Shown here in pieces: positions 9,966-21,588 of a stretch of DNA of 64,000 nucleotides. A program made the translations under genes and the position numbers. How positions within the stretch are numbered: the first letter of the stretch is position 1; every line of letters starts with the position of its first letter. The stretch is from Melampsora larici-populina 98AG31. Its lineage: Eukaryota > Basidiomycota > Pucciniomycetes > Pucciniales > Melampsoraceae. The stretch spans positions 618,404-682,403 of the forward strand of contig NW_006768765.1 of assembly GCF_000204055.1 (NCBI RefSeq). The letters are read 5' to 3'. The notes under the pieces are model-generated. The model ran no database searches. It worked only from the letters and a program-made list of their open reading frames with translations, and was not told the origin of the DNA.

Positions 9966-10634
9966 AGTTAGTCTCGCAAGGTCTCGCAGGAGTCCACTGT
10001 GCTATTGTACATAACAAATTCACTCCCCCTCGTGAGGCTTCGGGGAGAGACTTGGCTTAACAAAGCCCTCTCCGCGCGGCCGCGACCACGCAGAGGGCCT
10101 TATGAGTAAGTGATTGTTCAGGGCTTTGTGAAGATGAGACTTCGTGGAATTTTTGGGTGGGACCTGGTGCTACCTGGTGGGATTCTGTTGAGTTTACCTG
10201 AACACCGGTTTCCGCCGATATGCCCAGCCCGGGTCAGACAGCGGCTTTTGGCCGCAGCTCTTCCGGAGGCCTCAAAGTCTAAAGCTGTCTAAAGAGCCTC
10301 AGTCTTGGCACCTTCCATTCCTGATGGAAGCTGAAGGACGTCTTTGACAGATGTCATGAAGTAGCGATAGACTTCAGTACAATTGATTGCGGGCTGACTT
10401 GCTCTCTCTTGCTCATTACTACTTGCTTAAAGTCGAGTAGAGTCAAGTTCATGTGAACGGCTGGAGCTCGTCGATATCTCACAACGATTGATGAAGTTGA
10501 TGCGTTCGTAGTTTTGCGAGATGCACATCCTTTGGTCACTCATTTTAACCCATCGGACTTCTTTTCCATTCGTATCATAATTTATAATACAACCACGCGC
10601 ACTCAAACTTCAAGGGGAAAGGCTATATATCCCG
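9966..10634. other. Upstream region of the membrane-protein gene, no gene seen
   Basis: No supported coding sequence. Around 10063-10098 there is a GC-rich imperfect inverted repeat with GCCCTCT and AGAGGGC arms. Two Pro/Ala-type frames near 10110-10290 and 10514-10740 have no family signature. The stretch probably contains the promoter and 5' leader of the gene starting at 10635. Confidence 0.3.
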
Positions 10635-12299
10635 ATGAGTATCGAGCCAACGGCTACTTCTCCGGCATGGGAGGTCGTATACGAACTGGCACGCAAGCAG
10701 ATATATCCACACCCATCCTCTCTCCAGCGCTCAGTTTTTAAGGCATCGACCGTGTTGTGCCCCCTGATAGGGCTATTATACGTAATAAGCGGTGTAAAAC
10801 GGCTCTGTGATAGAGATACTCGATGGCTTGTCAGGATAGACCGCGGCGGATACATGTATCTAAACGGACATTTGGTCATCCCAATTTGGGGGTGTATTTT
10901 CACGGCTGGTCAGCTTTGAGGTCAATTCTGATGTGACTACGATGTAACAATTCCGATTTCCACATTTTTCCCACTTCTAGTCAATCTCGCAGTCCTCGTA
11001 TGCATGCAGATGGATTTCTCATCTTTTCTTAAGTGGCATACCATGGTCCTGCAGCATTGCACGCATCCTCTTTTGCTCTGTTTTGGTGAGTCTTGCAGCA
11101 TTTGTTGAATTGACAAACAACACTTTGGACAGTGTCAAAGTGTATTAGTGATGACCAGTTACTGATTGAGCATTATTTGTTCGGCAAGGTTGGTCAAGAA
11201 GTAAGGGTTTTGGTCTTGATAGTCCTCATCACAATCTAATGTTTGGCTTTCTCGCGCGGCAAAAGCCTGGTCCTTCTCCTACGCGGCGCCCCCAGCAGCT
11301 TTTCAATTGGATCCCCAGCGGCAACCCACGTCTACAAATTATAACTATCGCAGATCGTTGGGACCGAAACTCTTCAATGTCGGTAATATTGCGATGTACA
11401 TCATCCCGCTTGTCTACATCTTACCTTTCACGATAATCAACGCCAAGAACGTTCATGAGATCCATCGTGTCTGGGCGGTGTGTGTTCGGAAACATGAAAT
11501 CTTAACATCATTACACAGCTTACCCGGATCGGAAAACTCTTCTGAACTGACAAATCTTACAAATCTTCTTCAATCCGATATGATTCGGCGACTAGGGACC
11601 CTTCAAGCCCTCGGCGAGGGCATTTTGCTTAATTCGCGGTATATCTGTTTCGGCTTGATGATTTTTCAAGTAATATTATTATGCGCCTTTTCTTCAGCGA
11701 CCTGGCGGATCATGGACGCACTTTGGTCACAAGTCAGAACGCTTCGAGAATGCGCCTCACGTAGACGCTTATTGTCAGCTGCAATCAACCAAAACGTTCG
11801 CCAGGAAACCCCTACACTCGAAGAATTGACTGACCAAATACATCTCTGTCACCGAGGGTCGGTGTGGAACGCCGAAGTGACTGACTCGTTATGGCAATCC
11901 AGTCTGTTTGAAGACCGCCGAGAAGATTGGGAAAAAATCGATGAGCTGATACTGAAACAAAAACATGCTTCCCTACGACGGTATGCTTCTAACGCTCTAT
12001 GTCAGGCAACCTTGATCATCGTGACTGTATCGGCGTACCTGTCACTCACCATGATTACGGGCAAGTTCGGTTCACTTTCACACAAGCACCACAAATGTGT
12101 AATAATCTGAGATCATTTTGCCTCATACCCAACACTGTGTTTAGTCACCAATGCTCTCGATGTCCCTCGTCGTACTCGACTCTTGGATTTTCAAGTGATC
12201 GTGGTCGTATGGCAAAACGTCATCTGGAATTGCGGATTGGGTATCTCTTTGGGTGTGGTTAGTAGTTTTGTGCATACTCTTGTTGCACCTTATGTGTAA
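10635..12299 (+). CDS. Multi-span membrane protein of unknown function, four or more exons
   Basis: I do not recognise the function, but the exon structure is convincing in most parts. Exon 1 (ATG 10635 to about 10910) encodes hydrophobic segments and an RWLVRIDRGGY motif. Exon 2 (10981 to about 11094) continues in frame. A later exon (to 12060) encodes a Pro/Ala-rich piece, spans such as MYIIPLVYILPF and FGLMIFQVILLCAF, a charged cytoplasmic loop with KIDELILKQKHASLRRYA, then another span. The last exon (12145-12299) has two more hydrophobic segments and the stop. The final intron (12061-12144) uses a GC donor (GG|GCAAGT) and keeps the frame. The junction near 11095-11240 could not be resolved: the obvious donor and acceptor leave the frames mismatched, so either a small exon is missed or the gene is frameshifted. 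Multi-pass proteins of this style are common in rusts (inference). Confidence 0.55.
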
Positions 12300-13876
12300 A
12301 AATTCACTCCCCCTATGTCTGATGGTGGTCTCTCGTGATCGACGCAACTGTGACTTACCAGATATCATGCATCATGGTCTTTTCGCCTACACCAGCCCCG
12401 ATACAAGAGGAGCACGCTCTCAAATCTCTTTATGACGAGGATTCCTGATTTTTTTTTCAAAGCTACCGGGGGGCTCAGTCGCTCCATACCCATTCACGAC
12501 TAGTCTTGTTTTTGTCTGATCCATTTTCTTGTAGTCTCTTCTTGATGTGGATCATAGAGCGGCCGTTTAAACTACTCCATTGAGACTACCATCTGGCAGA
12601 ATGCGCACGGCTTTGAACTGTCATATCAGGAAGCTTCAGGAGGTCACTATAGGAAAATCCCGCTTTCATTATCATAGGCCTTGACTATTTTCTTTTTTAC
12701 CCTCTATGGCCAATAAATTGTGTTTTACAAAGCTTTTGTCTGGTTTTTGATGCAAGGGTTTTGATCTTTGAATAGGGTTCCATCTCTAGACTATGACTTG
12801 TCCAGTTCTCATAATTTTTCTAGCCTTTCTTATTCAAGCAATCTCAGTGTAGGTCTTTGCCTTTGTAAGGCTCCGACCTGGTGTGTGGGGGGGCCGCAGG
12901 CCGCGGACTGCTCGTCTGAGAAAGGTTTTCGTGGGCGGGGGCGGGTGGGTGGCCCATGATAACTTTCTTACCTCGTTTCTTTTGTTTGTTTTATTACCTT
13001 GTTTTTATCTCACTTTTGTCTGAATATCTGAGATCATCATCCTTATTTTGCCCTTTGTTTCATTGTTACTATTCTTTCCTATTAGCTTGTCTCTCTCTGT
13101 TTCTTTTGCTGTGACTCTTTGTAGGGTGGGTGACACGGTTCTTTGAAAAAGGAAATATATTCTATATTTCTGCTAGAAGCTTAAATCTTAGATTTATAGA
13201 TTGGAGACTGAGGTGTATGAGTGTTCTGAGGCGTACAGACTTGTGAAGATGAAAAATTTTCACAGTTTGTATCGCCCGTGCATCGTCAGGCCGGGTATTG
13301 TCCCGGCCCTGTCTCCTTTGACTCATACACCGCGTCATCTGTCCCAATGGAACTCACCGATGACGTCGTGCCTTTGGTCACCAGTGGGAATGGGTCTGGC
13401 TCTGGGCTGATCAGCAGCTGGGTTACGCTTGACTGCCGAGAGGCAAATTGTCTTATTAGCGTGCAAAAAGGAGAAAAACGTGCATAAGACTGAAAGAGAA
13501 GAAGATAACAGAAAAAACTGGTCCGAGGACCTGACAGGCTAGAGAAACGAAGAAAGTTCTGCGGGCGGAACATTTTTAGCTAAGGTTTGACAAGTTTTTA
13601 TGAGCCTTTTGATGAGAAAAGTGAAAAATATAAGAGAGTTAAAGAAGAGACGGAGAACAATAGTTGAAAAAATTGCACAACACATTTTTGTAGTCCTGTG
13701 GACTGTTCTGTGAAGAGATAGAGACCAGGTTGCATGGTTGAGTTATAGCATAGTTTGGGCGGGTGGGAGGTTGACAAAAAAATTGAGGAATTTTTGTTTG
13801 AGCTAATAACGATGCAAAAGGCTTATAGTAGGACAAAAGCTAACGGAAAGTAGGAAAATTTTTAATAAGAAATTTT
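12300..13876. other. Gene-free stretch
   Basis: About 1.6 kb, T-rich on the plus strand, with only short unsupported frames. A G-rich run occurs at 12883-12955. I see no repeat boundary, RNA gene or coding signature here. Confidence 0.3.
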
Positions 13877-14242
13877 TCAAATGTGGGACAAAGAGTTCCT
13901 CACACCGTGATGGGTATTTAGGGAAATGATGTTTTGCAGAACTTGCATCCTAATGTCCATCCTCTGAAGGCACGTGAGATGGAAGTATCTCCGCCAGAGA
14001 GGATGGGACGTTATGGTTCCACCCCGTGAGCTTTCACTACCCGGTCGCCTTTCAACCCATTCCCGTTGGTCAATACTCGTACCGACTCCCATCAATCTCA
14101 TAAGTCGTACTTTCGTTTCAATGTAATACATCAATGCACCAAGATCATACGTAGTAGTTTCTCTTTGTGTGTAAGACATTTTCAACTTGAATATCCTGAG
14201 TTTGTCCCACTCTAATATCCTCTCAGATTTTTTCAAAAGCAC
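13877..14242 (-). CDS. Hypothetical short ORF
   Basis: A 121-codon minus-strand frame with a mixed, protein-like composition (Arg, Leu, Tyr, Thr) and a C-terminal half containing LWRRYFHLTCLQRMD. There is no recognisable domain. A possible splice acceptor (GAGAG before GATATTAG) and a donor farther upstream (GTAAGTTC near 14281) hint that it is the last exon of a gene whose remainder is not evident. It may also be chance or part of an old repeat. Confidence 0.25.
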   Translation of the reverse strand: MLLKKSERILEWDKLRIFKLKMSYTQRETTTYDLGALMYYIETKVRLMRLMGVGTSIDQREWVERRPGSESSRGGTITSHPLWRRYFHLTCLQRMDIRMQVLQNIISLNTHHGVRNSLSHI

Positions 14243-14975
14243 AACAAGTGAACAACAAAGCCAAATAATTTAGAACTTACTTCAGATTGAAAATGGGCTC
14301 TTGACTATGTGAATGTCACTTCACTCAAGCTACAAAGTCAGTTTCAAGACATTGTGTACTTCTATGAATTTTATGTGCATCTATATCATCATCTGGATTG
14401 AAAAAACATCTGTTGTGAGAGATCTTTATCACTATATCAGAAGTATATTTGTTTGGTGGTGCACTTTTAATGGTATGGGTCAAGACTTGAATTTCAAACA
14501 CTTGACCACAACCGGTCTGTCCATCATATGGTGTTATGCTACAAGAATTCATCAAGTGCAATCATACATAACACCCTAGCCATCTTTATTGTGCATTCTT
14601 TTAAATTTTAGGGCTCTCCACACATGAGATCTTGTGGAGGGACTGCATTGGATTTTAAAATTTCCAAAAAATATATCAGAAAGATATTACCTATGGACTT
14701 GGAAGACTGAGTCCATGTAAATTTGGAACAATTGCTGTGTTCACCTAAGCAATTTGTGGTGAGAAATTGCATCTAGGAAAGTGAGGAAAATAGTGGCTCT
14801 CAAAGTAACCCAGTTTTCAAAAAACCCACTTGTCCCAGTTGACTTTTTGGCTGTAAGCTATCACCAAATGTCAAGTTGATACACCAAGTTACTTCCAAAA
14901 ATCAACTGGGTGTTGGAGTGTATGTTGTTATGTGCCCACGTAACTGTACCGGTACAACTTTATATAGGGGTTTTA

Positions 14976-15862
14976 GAGCATCCGCAATTGTTTGTGTTGA
15001 ATTTGGTGTTAGTTAACCCAAAGTTAACAATCTTTAGCCGGGGTCAACTAATTTCAAGACAAATCCCACAGTCGTTGGTGTCAAAGCTGTATTAGCTAAC
15101 ACTTAACTCACTCTTCAAAGCCTGGTTCCACAGTGGCTGGCACTAGGCAAGAGCTAAGTCAATCAAATGATAATCGATTATCAATCACAGCATGATGTCA
15201 AGATACATCCAAATCAACTCAATCCTCAAAAATGTAGCCTTCAAGTCTTTAAGATATCCAGTTCATTTCAATTTTCCTTCCTACATAGGTATAATCTATT
15301 GAGTGCAATTACAATCCATCAAAAAAATAAATAAAATAAATAAAATAAAATTATTCCATCCTTGCTACTTGTTTATCATCCAAGAAAAGATAAACGAAAT
15401 AGAACTATTTCATCATTCCTACTCAGTTATAATCTTATGAGAAAGATGAATAAAACAAAATCAATCCTTTTTTGCTACTTGTTTATAACCTAATGGGCTA
15501 TTAAACGATGGTAAAAAAACAATCCAGGTTGATTGAGAGGTTGGCCGAGAGGTTGATTGAGTGGCTGATTGTGTGGTTGATTGTGTGGTCAAGGTTGAGT
15601 TGGTGGTTGATTGATCTGAAACTTTGAAGTTGGTGAGTGGGTAGAGGGCAATGGAAGAAGGATGAAGTGCGGTGGTGTGTTCTTGAGGGCACCGAGTTAG
15701 CTAATGCGCCGGTAGGCTGGGATAACTTTGTCCCAGCCTACCAATTTTTTGTCGCAAAGATAACTAACAATTGGTTAAAATTTGACCATTGTAGAAATTT
15801 CAAAATTGGTGAGTTGAATAATTAGCTATTCCCGCGACTTAACCCGACAATTGTGAATGCTC
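14976..15862. mobile_element. Harbinger-family MITE, deletion derivative
   Basis: The inverted ends start GAGCATCCGCAATTG (left) and GAGCATTCACAATTG (right, complement), with TTA duplications at 14973-14975 and 15863-15865. The left 190 bp and right 190 bp match, in reverse orientation, the right and left ends of the element at 7690-9962, including its hairpin (15711-15742). The transposase and Myb genes are gone. It could only move with a transposase supplied in trans. Confidence 0.9.
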
Positions 15863-15920
15863 TTAGTCTGCTATGTTGATACTAGGAGCCATACCTGCCT
15901 CCCCACATGATTGGCATACA

Positions 15921-15992
15921 GCGTCTACAGCTCAATGGTCAGAGCACTCATCTGGATTAAGAGGTTTGTGGGTTTGACTCCTACTAGACACA
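15921..15992 (+). pseudogene. tRNA-like sequence, probable tRNA-derived SINE head or tRNA pseudogene
   Basis: The 72 nt fold on paper into a cloverleaf: a 7-bp acceptor stem with one mismatch (15921-15927 with 15985-15991), a 4-bp D stem with loop AATGGTCA, an anticodon arm with one A-A mismatch, a 4-nt variable loop, and a 5-bp T stem with one G-U. The A box (AGCTCAATGG) and B box (GGTTTGACTCC) are good Pol III promoter matches. The anticodon would be GGA (Ser), but Ser tRNAs have a long variable arm, and T at position 37 is unusual, so a working tRNA is unlikely. Confidence 0.5.
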
Positions 15993-16063
15993 TCATTTTA
16001 TTGTTCCACTTTGAGAGCCACTATTGCATTCTGTGAACTGAGTAAAATTTTATTTTTCATTTA

Positions 16064-16307
16064 CAGCCGTTGTAAGATCTATTGGTAGATTTTTCAATTG
16101 TTGTGTTGTTGCCGGATTTAACGCAAAGGTCAAAAACTCGAAAAAACCCTTCTGAGATTGATAACTCTACTGCCATTGGTCCAATCTAGCACAAAAACAA
16201 TTGAGTTAGTCTGAGAGTGTCATGATTTCGAGGTTTTTGACTTCAGAAGTTAAATCTGGCGACAACAAAACTTTTCAAAAATCTGCTGATAGATCTTACA
16301 ACGGCTG
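16064..16307. mobile_element. TA-flanked MITE
   Basis: Inverted ends CAGCCGTTGTAAGATCTAT and complement, with TA on both sides (16062-16063 and 16308-16309). The inverted similarity extends inward for about 90 bp, so the 244-bp element is nearly a palindrome. It has no ORF. It is probably a Tc1/mariner-type MITE. Confidence 0.8.
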
Positions 16308-16572
16308 TACAAGAATTCTGTGATCATAACATTTAATCCCAAAGCCACTTTGTTTACAAAACTCAACAAAATCCACCATTAGTGTGATTTTCAAGTTTTG
16401 TTAATGGTCAGAAACCCTTTCACTGAAAATCAATCTGCATTCACCATCATCATTGCTAATCCCAATTCTGTGTATCTCCATCTCCCAAACCACAGACATG
16501 AGCTTTCATGTCATTTCATTGAAGCTAAAAGTTCATCTCACCACCATCACGGGGATAACTAGCACATTCTCA

Positions 16573-17060
16573 CACCTGTAGCACCGAGATGGCCCCGCTT
16601 ATACCCGAAGATAACGTTGTGCATTATCAACGGCTTGGAGCCGAAAAACCGCCTGCAGATGAGGACAGATTTGTCAGAGTCATCTGAAGAAATTTTTCGA
16701 AATTATAAGACATTTCTTCCAGAATTTCTTCATGTTTAATCTTCACTTCATGTGTCATCAGGCATGTACTGAACACCCAAAAAAGGGATTCTCAGATTAT
16801 CACCACCTCCAATGCCTTAAAATGGTTGTATCAGTGTAAAAATCTCAAGATCAGGCAAAGTCAGGCTCATCTGACCAAATCTGACCAAATCTGACATCAG
16901 ATTCAGTGTGCGTGTTGTAGCCAGACTCATCTGCTACAGTCATGGCTATCAACACAGCTATGACTGAAGCAGATCAATCTGGCTACAGCATACAGATTCA
17001 TCTGTCATCAACAGTACAATCAACCCAGATGAGATTCAAAACTTGGCGCTCGTCATGGCC
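16573..17060 (+). repeat. Left terminal inverted repeat of the KDZ element
   Basis: Pairs with about 27200-27692 on the opposite strand. The outer 170 bp are almost identical, the next stretch is partly diverged, and the region with CAGACTCATCTGCTACAGTCA is again nearly identical. Short CATCTG/CAGATG motifs recur many times here and further in to about 17410, as expected for transposase-binding sites. Confidence 0.9.
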
Positions 17061-17609
17061 ATCCACATACATATAACTGCAGCAGATGAATCTGATGAAA
17101 GCATACAGATTCATCTGCCATGAACAACAACATCAATTCAGATGAGACTCGAAATGTATTACTTGAAATTAAAATATACATTATACTGCACATCACAATC
17201 AGGGGCAAAATCATCTGTGCTCATCTGACAACTCATAACTTATGAATACGTATGTAGGTTGGATGAAGTAGTACACATGAGGGGGAAAATCATCTGTCCT
17301 GATCTGCATACATGAGTACAAACGAGGGGAAACTCATCTGTCCTGATCTGCACAAATGGCCTTCGGATCAAGCTTGCGTATGTACCGACAATTTTGAGGG
17401 GGGTTCTCATCTGACCTTGTCTGTCTACCTGAGATGCTCAATTCTCACTGGATCACCCATCACACTGAGCCACCCTCACATTGCTTTTGATCTCGCTGTC
17501 TCACATTTTCACAAACAATCAATCAAACACTATGAATTATCATTCATCATATGTATACCCAATGACCTCCCAGAGAATAAAGAAGATAAAAAATCAAAAT
17601 GAAATGAAA

Positions 17610-20600
17610 TCATCTTATAATTCGATGTACCATTTCCTTCCACCTCGTCTCTAAGGCTTGATCCTCAGCAACATTTGCTCCACAATAGACCCGGGTGCGA
17701 TGTAATAAGGACAACATGTGGGAGTCCCATGTGGATATTAGTCTTGCGTGTTCAAGGTAGACACCGTGGTATAAAGATATCAAGACGTTAGTACAATCAT
17801 CCCACGCTGTCTTTGTCATACGCGCAGATCTGCTTCCGGAGACCAAGTCAATTGGCAGAACTGCTGCCCGTGGGTCCCACCCTAACCAAATGAATTATCA
17901 GACATTAGTTGGTCAAGGATGCAAAGAATAGAAAGATTGTGTATTAAAAAGCACCTACTTGAGCTGGAAAGCGTCCGAACATCTTGTATTTTTGCATCCG
18001 TTGTTAAAGACCATATCAGCATTTGTCTTACTTCGCGTGAGATCCTTCGCAGCTCCTCTTCAGAGCGACAGTACATTAGATAAGCCTGAATACCCTGCTG
18101 GGTGTCAGCATCCGTAGCCCAAGGTTCGTTAGGATGTGTGAGATGCCCAAAGTTCCAAAAGGCATCATCTATGATCTAGTGCCAGAGCTTTGGCTTCGTC
18201 AAGAGTGTAATTAAGCAACGGAGTGTTGTCCGGATGGGAGGTGTTATACTCTGTCACCAGATCGTGGAATGTTTTCCATTTAGTTCGGAATAGCTTCTGC
18301 TTGGTATTCATCATACCCTTCATCCGATCCTGCATTGAGGTACCTGTTACAACCGACACACCAATTATATATTGCTAATCCCCTTGGAGTTTTGAGCGTA
18401 GTTTACAAACCTGTTGCCCATTTTTTTGACAATTTGATGATGCCAACCTTGGCCTCGTAGAGGTTTGACTTTGCCACTTTAACCTGTATCAGCAAACGTC
18501 GGGTTGGGTCTGGAATATAAATCGGTAGTCAGCATCTAAAAATGAACTAATGCAACATAAATATTTCACCTGAGGCATCTGGCATGTTTATGAACAGGTC
18601 ACTTCCAAGTTCCAATAATACTCGCTCCACTTCCTCTTCCAGGAAGATGATGTGTCCGGGCAAGCTTGCAAGAGTCCTATTTTCGGCGGCAGTTCTTTGT
18701 CGACGCCTGCGTAGGTAATCCCTCTTTTCTCTGTAGATATATAGCACATTCATTATCACCGCTTTGCATTAAAATCACAAGCTTGAGATAGTGAAAGTTT
18801 TTACTTTGCCTCTCGAAGGTCTTCTTCATGTTCAACCAACTCCTCGATTTGAGATTCCAATTGCTGTGTATTTGTGTCGCCGATGACCTCTGCCTGGACT
18901 CGTTTTTGACAAGACCACTGTGTTGCAAAATAGTTGTTTGTAAAACCGCGCTTGAGTTCAAGCGCTCTGAGAATACGGCGCTTGTCGGCCAATGTTTTCT
19001 CAGCTGTTTCCAACTTTTGTAGGCACGAGTGAGCTAAGATTGATACCATAGATAAGTCAGAGGCGTGAAGACATACAGTATGATCAGTGACTTACCAGAA
19101 TGGGTCCGCAAGATACCATTCTCATGTTCCGCTTTGAGATCCAGCGCATCTATTCGATGCTGCTTGGTGGAATATCGCAGAGAACCTACTAGCTTGCAAA
19201 GCTTACACCAACACCGCTCACAACCTTCGCCATCCGACAAGCCCCATCCGTCGTTTATTCTTGGGTTGTAATCTAATTGGCAACTCCAACTGTGTACGTA
19301 CACGTGGAACACGCTTGTACCAAATTTAAACCGACCTTTTGATCTTTCCTCTGCGAATAGGTTGTTCTATGTTCAAATGAAGTGTTAGTGGTTCAAACTA
19401 TGATAGATGAAATTCAATACAAGTGAAGATTCTCAACTCGGACCAGACCTTTCTCAATATTACATCCGATGTCATAAAGGAAGGCAACCCTTGATTCTGT
19501 CTCATCCAACTAGTTGAGTACCCAGTCAATGAGAGCGTGAGCGAAATACGACCTACAAGGTCAAGTAGTAAGCCCTTTTTCATGTGATACGACAGCAAGT
19601 AGTGATGAGACCTTACTTCTCACCACTCTGAACTATGTTGACAAAAGCCAACGCGTGGTCGTGGCGGCACACCATCGCCAAAAGGCCTGTATCATCACAG
19701 GCACGCCACGTAGAGGCACTGCGTGAGTCATTTGCAGCGGTATGCATCTGTGTGCAAGGGTCCTGAGAAAGGGAATCAAGCATATCAGCGTAAATCATGA
19801 TAATGATGACGTTAATGTTAACTCACTGGTGGATCATTTGAAGAAGAGTGTACACCACTATCCCACTTATTGACCTCATTTGGATGCAGGAAGAGGTTTG
19901 GATATCGAATTGGAATCTCGCTGACCTCGACACTGGAGGATTTGTGTCTTCTTTGCTGGAAGTTCCCGTCAATACAATTAACGTAGTCTGGTTCTGTTTC
20001 CTCTTTAGAATATTCATTACCTCCAAAACACCGCGGGCAATTCGCGCCCAGCTTGTCTTTTTTCAAAAGACGCATAGCGCGGAACAGAAGGTCTTTCTCC
20101 AACTGATTCAAGCGCCTGTAGGCATCAACTGCGCACGAAAGAGTCCGTCCCCATCTGGTAGGCTGGAGATGACTTGTTCAGTCAGTTTCTGAACAGGAAT
20201 ACCAAATGAATAATGTATACAACGTACCTTGTAAGTGACGTCCTCTTTGAACTCGCGTGCTGGCCGATGAAACTCATCAAACGCCTGTGCGAATGGATGG
20301 GTACGAGCACAGCAAAACTTCCATATCACATCATGGAGACGAAGGAACCGTAATGAGAACGCAATCTCTGGTAGAACAGGAGATCCCCCAACATAACCCA
20401 TCAGGATTAGCCGAACCTGGTCTGGTTGGCACGAGCAAAACTCCACCGGTTGAACTGTGTGCGCTGTCATGAAACAAACACCAGTTAGAATACATTTCAT
20501 ATATGATGTGTATTAATGTGATTAAATTACTCAAGATATCAATCATAGCCAGGTGTCGAATCCGTTTCTTTGCCACGGAACATCGACAAGGAGGTTTTCT

Positions 20601-21113
20601 GTCCAAATTCCAATCCACCCGACTCCAATTCAAAGTGACTTTTTTGCACAGCATGAAGACTTTGAACATAGGTTCAATAACCTCCTGCCACTGTCGCTCC
20701 TCTCGTATTCGACACTTTTGGTTTGTATCACCAAATGTGGCCGTGACTACAACCCCTCCTGTAGACGCAATTGACTGCTGAGACTCGACCGATTTGGTAT
20801 CGGAGTCCGAAATCTCGGAAGTAGGTTCAGAAGGAGGTTCATCATCTTCATCATTGTTGACATAATCTTGATATCCAAAGTTAAATTCGTTGCCTTGATC
20901 CAATAGATCCAAATTATTGAGGTCGCTAGTTGACGGCGTAGGAGCTTCCGTTTGGATCAATGCTTGGCTAAGTCTGTTGCATTTTTTATTACACCAGTCC
21001 TCCTCGATTTTGTCCCAATTTGATAGCATCTGAGATGACTGACTTGAGTTATACCTTGCCTTCTTCAAACCATTTGCTGGAGGCAAAGGATCATTTGGTC
21101 CGCGAGGTGCCAT
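17610..21113 (-). CDS. KDZ transposase, multi-exon
   Basis: Starts at the ATG at 21113 with a Ser/Pro/acidic N-terminus. It then gives the Cys-cluster and N-terminal KDZ signatures: RVDWNLDRKPPCRCSVAKKR, CSCQPDQVRLILMGYVGG, and LRLHDVIWKFCCARTHPFAQ. The core includes CIDGNFQQRRH, the STWRACDDTGLLAMVCRH block with its Asp-Asp, and the HSWSCQLDYNPRIN / GWGLSDGEGCERCW block near 19070-19310. These are diagnostic of fungal KDZ transposases with an RNase H-fold nuclease. The C-terminal third (17610-19050) is coiled-coil and Arg/Glu-rich. The gene is interrupted by many short introns. I did not resolve every junction; one in-frame stop near 19510 (after W-V-L-N) may be an intron edge or a real mutation. 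Confidence 0.85.
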
Positions 21114-21588
21114 CTCGATTTGCGTGCAAGATTAACTCGATTGGTACAGAAGTTTTTAAGAGGAAGGGGAATCTAAATTAAAGAAGGTGATGTAATCTAT
21201 TAACAAACAACTAGCAATCGGTTGGTGTTGAAATGGCTCGTAGTATGGGCAGGGAATCTCCCCAAAGGGCTTCCATGTCGGAATCAATCCTCCAAGAGAC
21301 CCCTTTGGGAAATGTAATGGGGTCTAATCTATTCAATTAACCGTTTTGAATGAGATGACCGTTTTGAAAGGTGTCATGCCAAGCTAATGTGAGAGGTAGC
21401 CGCACATCATGGTAGACGGACATCATCACAATGATGTCCGTTCTCATATCTCATTTCAATACGATTGTGCAAAAGTTGTTTTGATGGCTCAAGACGAATA
21501 GGCAACAAATGCTTTCATCCAACTCACAGAAAGCAAGTGTAGGAGAAACAACATTCTTCTAAGATGTGTAATAATGATATTTAACTTC
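21114..21588. other. Intergenic, upstream of KDZ transposase
   Basis: Immediately upstream of the transposase start. It has no ORF of note and probably contains the promoter. Confidence 0.3.

Noticed and set aside
10620..10630. CTATATATCC as a TATA box of the membrane-protein gene
   Set aside because: It lies only about ten bases before the ATG, too close to serve as a core promoter for that start.
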